Source: Basidiobolus meristosporus CBS 931.73
Taxonomy: Eukaryota; Basidiobolomycota; Basidiobolomycetes; Basidiobolales; Basidiobolaceae
Direction: 5' to 3'
Assembly (NCBI GenBank): GCA_002104905.1
Contig: MCFE01000125.1
Coordinates: forward strand, 62,001-126,000
Length of the DNA: 64,000 nt
The notes beneath the pieces were generated by a model that was not told the origin of the DNA, made no database searches, and saw nothing but the letters and a program-made list of their open reading frames with translations. Both the position numbers and the translations under genes were made by a program. Each line of letters opens with the position of its first letter. Within the stretch, counting starts at the first letter, position 1. Shown piece by piece: positions 21,330-29,719 of the stretch.

Positions 21330-23207
21330 TGTAGTGGGGTGACAGTGACACCCATTGACAGATGTGCTCATTCCCTCATTTTCCACTTCCCTATATCTCT
21401 ACTACATTGATTTTAGTTTTATCCCATTTGTTCTACCCAATCAGTACTATCCCATAAGCCAGTTGACTACAACACCTGCTTACCTTATTGCATAAGTTAC
21501 CCCTCACTTTATGTAGATTACTAGCTATAAGTGCTTCTATATTAGGCAAGTACCTGTGCCAGTACCTGTGACACATGATCAACCCATGTCACCATCCCTA
21601 CCATTTCCATACCATATATGGTATCCCTATGTTACACAGGTTTCAGAATACTGATTCCAGATTGGTTGGATGTGCTGTGCCTCTTAGAACCTTCCGGTGT
21701 GGTGGTGTAGAGGTACTCCTGGGAGAAGCTACACAACTCAAGGTGTGTGAGGTGTCTGATGGGTGCAATAACCTCTGTGTCTAAACTGCTGGTGTCTTTG
21801 TCAATATGTTACTATGGTAAAAGCTCCTGCTTCTCTAGCTTCCTAGGTGCTCCAAGTGTCTCCAAAGGCCTCTGTGTGTCTTGTGCACTACCCTGAAAAG
21901 CTCCTTGATGGCAGGTCTGAGATGTACTGTTGAAGGCAGGTGCAGTGATCAACTGCTAATCAATAAGGTAGAAGTGTTACTGATAGAAGGGATGATTTAT
22001 TGATGAGGGATTGCTTTCCCTTAAATACTTTTCCTGATTGCCAAGTGATTACTAATGACAAGGTTCTAGAAGATTCTAGGTATCAGTGGAATTCTTGATG
22101 ACATCACTATGAGCTAAAAATATGCCAAGAATGTCCTGGAAGGTTCTAAAAGGCACAGCACTCTCAACCAATCAGGAATCAGTAGTCTGAAACCTGTGCA
22201 ACATAGAAATACCATATATGGTATTGAAATGGTAGAGATGGTAACACAGACCTTGGTCATGTGTCACGGGTACTGACGCGGGTACTTGCCTTATATAGAT
22301 ACATCTACTGATCACAAAGCTGAATAACATCTGGGATAACTAATGCTAATAACTAATCAGGGTAAACATCATATGGGGATAATACTGATAATATGGGCAA
22401 AAGAAGAATGGGATAATACTGATAAGATAAAATATGGATAAGTATATCATAATGACTATATGAATAAACTTGTCTGTGGGAGGTATGTTTACCCTACCAC
22501 ACCGGCACCTACTTAGAGCATTTGTAGGTCATTCTGATGTCATTAAGATTTCTATTGATATCCGGAACCTTCTGGAGCACCATGATTAGTAATCACTTAG
22601 CCAGTGAGAAAGGTGTATAAGGGAGGCTATCCCTCAACAATAAATCATCATCCCTTTTGTCAACAAACTGACTTGTAGATTAGTGTAATCACTGCTACCT
22701 GCTGCTACCTAAGCTTCCAACCCCAGACCACAGGACACTCCCAGGAAACTGCGCTGACAGCCAACTGACCTTGGAGGCACTACTTGTGAGGAATACTCAG
22801 AGTAGGTATCTTTTATTATATTTGATTCTTTCCCAAGTTTGTTTTTGTACAGGCAAAGATACTTTTCTGTCTTTGTAACTATTGACCACAGCTGCATTCT
22901 TATCAAGTCCCTGCTGGTGGAGTTTACAGTTGTTTTGACTTTGGAAGCTTTAGTACATTGTCATCTCAAAGGACGCTGAACCCAGCACATACTTTTGTTA
23001 AGATGCCAAATAAGTTGGGGACTGTAGCTCAATAGTTTTCCCTTGACAAGCTTGTGGCTTTATTCCCCTTCACATCAGATTAGAGACAGAACCCAAGTAT
23101 TCCTAGCAAGCTTTTGCCAGAGGTTATTGCACCCAGTGAACACCCCACACACAAAACACTTGAGAAGTGTTGGACGTATCTCTCCCTTGGACTTATACAC
23201 CACCACA
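21330..23207 (+). mobile_element. L3 LTR-like element with a second L3 inside
   Basis: TGTAGTGGGG start (21,330), CACCACA end (23,207), flanked on both sides by CCAT, a perfect 4-bp duplication in the accessory gene. Another L3 interrupts it at 21,698-22,501. It contains CCATATATGG at 21,612-21,621, a TATAAGGGAGG box at about 22,617, AATAAATCATC, and a U5-like part. Layout (TATA box, polyadenylation-like AATAAA, TG..CA ends) is that of an LTR, but no internal region is seen. Confidence 0.8.
21698..22501 (-). mobile_element. L3-family element nested in another L3, opposite orientation
   Basis: TGTGGTGGTGTAGAGG at the left, GTTTACCCTACCACA at the right, 804 bp. The host L3 is interrupted at CTTCCGG|..|CCGGCACC, and the uninterrupted copy at 28,281 reads CTTCCGGCACATAC, so CCGG is an exact 4-bp duplication. 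In reverse it carries the CCATATATGG palindrome (22,212-22,221), a TTATATAGATACATC-type stretch, and AATAAATCATCCC. Its U5-like part is unlike the other copies. Confidence 0.85.
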
Positions 23208-23395
23208 CCATCAGCAGTGGGGTTTGGTTGAGAACCAGACAGCTTTGCTTTATTTGTTGGCAGCATATATATTGAAGTGAGTTGAACCAAAGGGGAAATA
23301 GTGTCACATATACATATGTATGTGGTGCCACAACCTTATTTATAATGCTTACTATGGCAGGCCATCATTGAATCTTACATTCATGTAGGTGCAAC

Positions 23396-24128
23396 AGACT
23401 TGTTCCATTGGATAGTGACACATTGAGCCATGAGTCCCAAATGATGCCATAGTGTGCCAGAGAGGTCAAGTGAGCCAATACTTGGCCACAGAGTGTGAAA
23501 CATAGCTCTGCATCTTCATGTAAAGCAGCCCCTGTGTTTCACCCATTGCGCAGGAGAAAATCCATTTTTTGACCTTTTTTTGTGGATCAATGTAGCTCAG
23601 GATGTGTAAGAGCACAGGAGAACTGAAGATATGCATCTGGTACTCAATACCCATGGCACTCTGAATCTAGCTCCAGTAGCTTGTATCATGTCACAAAAAT
23701 GAATGGCACTACTTTGGTCCACTGGTACTATCTGGCACTATAAGTGCTTTGTATTGATCTTACTTTAGGGCTAATATTTAAATATAGTGCCAGATAGTAC
23801 CAGTGGACCAAAGTAGTGCCATTCATTTTTGTGACATGATACAAGCTACTGGAGCTAGATTCAGAGTGCCATGGGTATTGAGTACCAGATGCATATCTTC
23901 AATCTGCTTGTGCTCTGATACATCCTGCACAATATTGATCCAAAAAAAATGTCAAAAAATGGATTTTCTCCAACACAATGGGTGAAACACCAGGGCTGCT
24001 TTGCATGAAGATGTGGAGCTATGTCTCACACTCTGTGGCCAGGTAGAGGCTCAATTGGCCTCTCTGGCACACTATGGCATCATTTGGCACTCATGGCTCA
24101 GTGTGGCACTATCCAACGGAACAAGTCT
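23396..24128. mobile_element. 733-bp foldback element FB, copy 2
   Basis: Same length, ends (AGACTTGTTCC..GGAACAAGTCT) and palindromic arms as the copy at 5939-6671. The flanks AAC and AAT fit the 3-bp AAT duplication with one change. Its short loop reads as the reverse complement of the loop in copies 1 and 3, so it is inserted in the other direction. It lies in the shared promoter region between the two divergent genes of CACTA-like copy B. Confidence 0.9.
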
Positions 24129-24224
24129 AATGTCTCAGATACAAGACTGTCTTAAGTTCACATGAGTATTGACCAAAAAGTGATATAATAGCATTACATT
24201 GTTGAATGTCAAACTATTTGCCCC

Positions 24225-26908
24225 ATGGACAAGACTAATTTGACTCAACACTGTAAGAGAGGAGAAAAAAGACCATGTGGCTATGGTGGCAAGCCTCTTG
24301 GCCATGAAGCACACAGACAGCATAGGAAATATTACAAGGATCACAGCCAGTATTTTGCCACCTAAGTCATATTTGACCATTCATTGGTCACTACTGGACC
24401 AACATTATCTTGCTGGCCAGTTGATACTTCTATATTGGAACCTGGCTGTCTTTGTCACCTTGCGCAAACTGAGTCAGGTGAGTTTGTGATGCCTTTAGGC
24501 TCACCTCAGCCTTCTGAAGATGACACACAGAGTGATAGCTCTTACAAAGAAGGCTTGCTGATGGATTTTGAGCCTATCTCCCCTAACAACAGTACCACAT
24601 ATGAGCCCAGTCAAATCCATATATGCAATGAGACAACACCCATTGAAAGAAATACCAAGGAGGCTTTATGGAGCCAAGTGAGTCCAGTAATCCATCTACT
24701 GGTAAATGATGTAATGTTGCGGCTAGAGAAGTGGCAAGTTTCCACTAATATGAGTAATGGGGCTTTGAGGATTTATTACTACCTCATGCCAAAATCTTAC
24801 CGGGATGCAACTTACCATGTACATAGTACAAGTGGACAACTGTCATGCGGCTGGCAACATATGATCTAGAGACTGTCCTGATTCCATCATGTGTTAACAG
24901 TTGCATGGCATTCACATCCAAAAATGCTACCATTGCAATGTGTCCAAATTGTCAGAAATCCACCACCATTGAGGGAAAACATTGTCCACACTCCAGATAT
25001 ATTCTGGTCATACCCCATCTGAGGAAGCTGATGGAATCCAACAAATATTGCAAAGCTTACCTTACTGCACTCAGTATTAATCAAGCACAAACATATCCAA
25101 TATATTCAATGACAAACATGACAAACAGCTAAGAAGCAAGGGCCACTTTGAAGGTATATATGGCCATGCCTTTGCTTTAGCACTTGATGGATTCTCATTA
25201 AACAAATACGCTGCCAGCAAATTCTGCTGGCTACTGATTCTCATCAATCTGAATCTGCTGCCCATCTTATGGTATCAGAGCAATAATCTGATGGTAGTCT
25301 CACTGGTATCTGGGCCTAAATCACTGTCCAACCTGGATAGCTACCCATATCCATTGCTGGATGAATTTTGTACGCTTTTCAGCAGGATAACAGTAAATGG
25401 CTATATCATCATTCCACAGAGAGAATGTACATAAGTATGCATGCAATTGCAGCATAGTTGGCAAGCTATAAGCCATTGGCCTGAATATGGAATCAATTGG
25501 AAACCTGAGATACTTAAGATAGAGGGTATCTGTTGGAGCAAAGGCTTTCCACTGGAAGCAATGCATTTGCTTTTCAGCAATATTCTTACACTGATGACCA
25601 AGTTGTACATGGGGCATTTCTAGCTAAATGAGCCCTTCAAGATACCGGAGAAATTTGAAAAGATTGGCAAGGCATTATAGAGTACCTGCTACCCCAAGTA
25701 CTTCTCACAGGCTCCAATTAATATTGATATGCATATGCAACAATACAAATGCAAAGACTGGATGAACTGGATGTGTATTTATTCAAGTGGTGTTCTGAAG
25801 TCATTCCTACCAAGAGTACATTGGAAGCATTGGGAGTTGTATGTGGATATTGTAGTAATATTTATCCAGAAGCGGATCACCAATGCCAACTTGATGCATT
25901 TACAGCTGTTGTGTGAGGAGTTTGTGAAGGGATTTGAGCACCTATTCTGCAAACATAGAGCTCAGCATATGGATTTCTGCCACTACTGTATCCATATACT
26001 ACTCCATCTTGCTTAGCTATATTTAGCTATACTACAAACATAAAGCTGAAGGTGTAGATATTGGCTGCTACTGAATTCATTCTCTACACCATCTTGCATG
26101 GTGTGTAGAGAATATTGGCCCTTGCTTCACCTTTGGGAGTTTCCTATGGAGCAGAAGTGTGGGGAGATAGGAAGACAAGTCAAGTTGGAAGTACTACCAT
26201 ATCCCAATCTCCTCAAAAATATTACCTTCAAGTCCATCATAGATGTGATGAGTTGGCACATGGAGGACAGCCAGAAAGAGTTGGAAAACACTGAGGACAA
26301 ATGTGCACATGGAGACACCTATACCTTTGGCATTAAGAAGCTAAGCAGCCCCAATGCATGGGTAATCAGTTCAGTAATGCAAAGTTGGGTTGGGTGCAAT
26401 AAGCAACTTATTTTTATCAGGAAAACTCCACCAAGATATGCTGGATTTCTTGTGGTCACAGGCCAACTTCTACACCATTCAATACAGAATTCACACAAAC
26501 AAAAGCCAGAGCGCACCTATAAGGGGGACTAGAATCCAGCAGGGAGAAGGAATATAATGGCTAAATACCAAGAAGTTCTTTGCCAATATTCAGGAGATAT
26601 TCATGGCACAAGTGGCAGCATCCAAGCATATGTTTGCAAGATGTATATGCTACCAGCAGTACAAGGTATATGGCAACTTTGCAAGTATCACACTAAAAAG
26701 CTGTAAAGTTGAGGGGATAGAAGTATGTCTATTGTGGTTGGTATGTGCGTTTGTAAAGGTTAGTAAGCAGGAGGCCATAGTTTTTTTGATTCAAACTATA
26801 TGTGGAATACCCAAGGTAGTAGTGGGTAAGCAAATAAAGAAAGGTGACTCTACAGTGGAATATATGAATTGCACAAGGGGGGTAGAAAAAGGAAATACCA
26901 TTTGGTAA
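24225..26908 (+). pseudogene. Tnp2-family (CACTA) transposase, copy B
   Basis: Start MDKTNLTQHCKRGEK at 24,225. The copy C version of this region is Cys/His-rich (CGYCKKPFCHEACRQH), suggesting an N-terminal zinc-binding motif now lost here. Then come the linker GSPQPSED..SDSSYKEG, a CPNCQKSTTIEGKHCPH region (about 24,938-24,990), and the Tnp2 core: ALALDGFSLNKY (about 25,170), LLILINLNLLPIL, LMVVSLVSGPKS (about 25,288-25,325) and YPLLDEF. This order (DGF, NLP-like, GPK) is characteristic of Transposase_21/Tnp2. A deletion near 25,400-25,450 removes the GDTLA..GFSGHNG block that copy C keeps. Numerous stops. The reaction would be cut-and-paste transposition. Confidence 0.8.
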
Positions 26909-27306
26909 ATTGTTACAGTGCCATTATACAGAACCAGCAGTAGGCCATCATACTGCCAAAAAAATGCCATCAGAGTCTAGCTGTGAGGCCATCAAAATGC
27001 CATCAAGTTTCTTGCCATATAAGGCAATTAGAAGTCCTGGCCAACTAGATCCACTTAAAATAGGAATAGAGTGCTGAAAGACCACAACAATACCATGCAA
27101 ATATTGCCACAGCACCAATTAAAAATTGTCAAGTTTTATCCCTTTATTTGGATGTAAAATTTGCAAAACACCATCATGATCTTGTTATTAGATTGTTGGG
27201 AGGGTCACTAATTCCAAGCTGCTGTTACTATGATGGTCTTTGAATGGGATCCTGATGGATGATCCGGATTGGATCCACCGGTGGGACCAATTTATTTTTT
27301 GTAGTG
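26909..27306. repeat. Right subterminal region of CACTA-like copy B
   Basis: Holds repeated GCCATCA-type motifs (GGCCATCATACTGCC, ATGCCATCAGAG, GAGGCCATCAAAATGCCATCAAG) followed by the terminus TTTTTTGTAGTG. Subterminal short repeats are usual binding sites in CACTA elements. Copy C has the same region at 43,923-44,315. Confidence 0.65.
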
Positions 27307-27886
27307 TTATGACTGTCAAGTCTTTCACTGCTACTTTCACAAAGTGCTTCTTGCATTGTACTCTGTTTTCTCATTGATGGATGCTGCACTGGTGCATCCA
27401 TTTTTGCCTGCTTGTTCCTTGTCAGCACTCTTCTATCAACCTGACATTTCTTTGCAGCTTGCTTGGAGCTATCAACCTTGCTTGTGACAGGCTCCTGAGA
27501 AAGCTGTGTGTATTTACCACTGTCAAGTCCCTCACTGCTACTGTTACTGAGTGCTTCTTGTATTGAACTATGTTTTCTCCTTGATAAATGCTGCACTGAT
27601 GCATCTGTTTATGCCTGCCTGTCTACTACTGGCACTGTTGTGGCTTCCTGTAGTTTCATTGTCACTTGTTTGGAGCTTTCAGCCCTGCTTGCAACAAGCT
27701 CTTTGGGAAGCTGCAGGCATTTAGCCTTGGCAACCTTGTTCTTCCACCTTTGATAATATCTGCAATTCTTAAGAAATTTTCTTATAATACCAATGCTGGC
27801 CTAAAATCTGTTTGCTTGCTTGAATCAAGGATAATGGTCATGCAACAAGTCAAGCCCATTCTGCTTAGCCTTGGACTATTTGTCCC
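27307..27886 (-). pseudogene. Accessory gene of copy C, repeat part, N-terminal half deleted
   Basis: Minus-strand reading shows tandem units of about 60 residues: QHLSRRKHSSIQEALSNSSS and QHPSMRKQSTMQEALCESSS, each preceded by a VxSxxxDSSKQ..DRxV..NKQAK-like stretch, with a third, more degenerate unit upstream. The MLPTNK N-terminal half found in copies A and B is absent: the repeat units come within about 150 bases of the Tnp2 start at 27,887. The gene is interrupted downstream by copy B. Confidence 0.7.
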
Positions 27887-29371
27887 ATGGACAAGACTGC
27901 TTTGATTCAATGCCATTGTAGTGGGGTCACAGTGACACCCACTGACATATATGCTCATTCTTATATTTTCTGCTTCCCTATTTCTCTATTACCCTTATTT
28001 TAGTTTTATCCAATTTGTCTTACTTGATCAGTACTATTGCATAAGCTGGCTGACTATCACAGCTGCTTACCTTATTGCAAATGTTATCCCTCACTCTTTG
28101 TAAGATTACTAGCTATAAGTGCTTCTATATTAGGCAAGTACCTGTGCCAGTACCTGTGACACATGACCAGTCCATGTCACCATACCCACCACTTTCATAC
28201 CATATATGGTATCCCTATGTTACACAGGTTTCATAATACTAATTCCTGATTGGTTGGATGTGCTGTGCCTCTTGGAACCTTCCGGCACATACTTAGAACA
28301 TTCTTAGGTCATTCTGATGTCATTAAGATTTCTATTGATATCTAGAACCTTCTGGAACACCATGATTAGTAATCACTTAGTCAGTAAGAAATGTATATAA
28401 GGGAGGTTATCCCTCAGCAATTAATCATCATCCCTTTTATCAATATACCAACCTGTTGATTAGTGTGATCATTGCTACCTGCTGCTACCTGAACTTCCAA
28501 CCCCAGACTACAGGACACTCCCAGGAAACCACGCTGACAGCCAACTGACCTTAGAGGCACTAATTATGAGCAATACTTGGAGTAGGTATCATTTAATATA
28601 TTTGATTCTTTCCCAAGTTTGTTCTTGTACAGGCAAAGATACTTTTCTGTCTTTGTAACTATTGACCACAGCTGCATTTTTATCTAGTCCCTGCTGGTGG
28701 AGTCTACAATTGTTTGGACTTTCAAAGCTTTAGCACATTGTCATCTCAAAGGACACTGGACCCAGCACATACTTTTGTAAAGATGCCAACTCAATTGGGG
28801 ATTGTAGCTTAATAGTTTTCCCTTGAGAAGTTTGTGGCTTTATTCCCCATCACATTTGATTAGAGACAGAACCCAAGTATTCCTAGCAAGCTTTTGCCAG
28901 AGGTTATCACACCCAGTGAGCACCCCACACACAAACATTTGAGAAGTGTTGGACATATCTCTCCCTTGGACCTATACACCACCACACCGTAAGAGAAGAG
29001 AAAAAAAACCATGTGGCTATTGTAAAAAGCCTTTCTGCCATGAGGCATGCAGACAGCATAGGAAGTATAACAAGGATCATGGACAGTGTTTTGCAACACA
29101 TGTCATAGTTGACCATTCATCAGCCACTACTGTGCTAACAATATCTTGTCAGCTACTTGAGACTTCCATAATGGCACTTAACTTTACTTGTCACCTTGCG
29201 CAAAATGAGTTATATGAGTTTGTGACACCTTGAGGTTCACTGCAGCCTTCTGAGTATGGCATGCAGAGTGATAGCTCTGAAGAAGAAGGCTCACTGATGA
29301 ATTGTAAGTCTATCTCCCCAACAACAGTACCATGTATGAGCCTTGCCATATCCCAATATGCATTGGGAAAG
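27887..29371 (+). pseudogene. Tnp2 transposase of copy C, N-terminal part, split by L3
   Basis: MDKTALIQC at 27,887-27,913, then L3 (27,917-28,986), then RKRREKKPCGYCKKPFCHEA from 28,987, overlapping by a 4-bp CCAT/CCGT duplication. The joined N-terminus is Cys/His-rich (CGYCxxxxCxxxCxxH), which looks like a small zinc-binding motif. Sequence continues through GSLQPSE and SDSSEEEGSLMN to 29,371, where the minus-strand Copia interrupts it. Reading resumes at 41,560. Confidence 0.75.
27917..28986 (+). mobile_element. Complete L3 LTR-like element
   Basis: 1070 bp, TGTAGTGGGGTCACAGTGAC to CACCACA, flanked by CCAT and CCGT. It holds the CArG-like palindrome CCATATATGG (28,200-28,209), TATAAGGGAGG at about 28,396, CAATTAATCATC, GTGATCATTGCTACCTGCTGC and a long 3' part. 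The least rearranged L3 in the window and the best reference for the family. Confidence 0.8.
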
Positions 29372-29719
29372 TGTTGTAAGGGTCTTGGAGATATTTGAAG
29401 TGATTGGGAGAATAAGCAGATTATGTGGCTTCACTTGATGATTTACTGAATGTTGAAGTGGTATATATACTTTTACATGGTCTTGGCATAGCAAACATGC
29501 GGATTAGGCTAAGGAAGGTCCCAAGAGCATGTGTGTAAAGTTTGTGGCTGTTTAGACAACTTTGAGAATTTACTTGCTCTGGGTACCTGGTATTTTGGTG
29601 AAAATATTTTAAGTAAATCCCAAAAAAGAATTTAGTCAGTATTCCCAAGGATTTGAAGCTAATGATACAAGTCACTAAGTTAGGTGAATATTTAGGTGGG
29701 ATTAAAAATTTTTACAACA
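29372..29719 (-). repeat. 3' LTR of the minus-strand Copia
   Basis: 348 bp, aligned end to end with the complement of the LTRs at 32,586 and 37,125. The internal 3' end follows directly (CTCCCACACAGCTAACTG, complement of the CAGCTGAGTGGGAG block that precedes other 3' LTRs). Confidence 0.85.

Larger units (their letters stand above)
19750..23266 (-). pseudogene. Accessory gene of CACTA-like copy B
   Basis: Unrecognised protein, probably the second protein of the transposon. Reading starts at MLPTNKAKLSGS (ATG at 23,266; an in-frame ATG at 23,290 is possible), is interrupted by L3 (21,330-23,207), and resumes at NRRMVGQQLALTFS. A 4-bp CCAT duplication marks the seam. The N-terminal half (to 20,557) is Ser/Gln-rich with a helical stretch (IDAMAQTNQEVVQKQDEWI..SQVEKAMSLL). 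Then come about two diverged repeat units (QAKTDA..LSRRK..QEAL..SSSERP), where stops and frameshifts fall, and a conserved acidic C-terminal part (19,750-20,247) ending EPVNEQWHKAVGFLPK. No catalytic motif is visible. Comparison with TnpA-type DNA-binding accessory proteins of plant CACTA elements is by position only. Confidence 0.7.
19257..27306 (+). mobile_element. CACTA-like element, copy B
   Basis: The right end is TTTTTTGTAGTG (27,295-27,306), whose complement CACTACAAAAAA is the hallmark terminus of CACTA elements. The left end CCCTATGAAAAAC (about 19,257) is its decayed counterpart. TTAT flanks both sides. It carries the accessory gene (minus) and a Tnp2 gene (plus), divergently arranged. 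Secondary insertions: L3 at 21,330-23,207 (with a second L3 inside) and a foldback at 23,396-24,128. Without these it is about 5.4 kb. The right subterminal region holds several TGCCATCA motifs, possible transposase-binding repeats. Confidence 0.8.
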
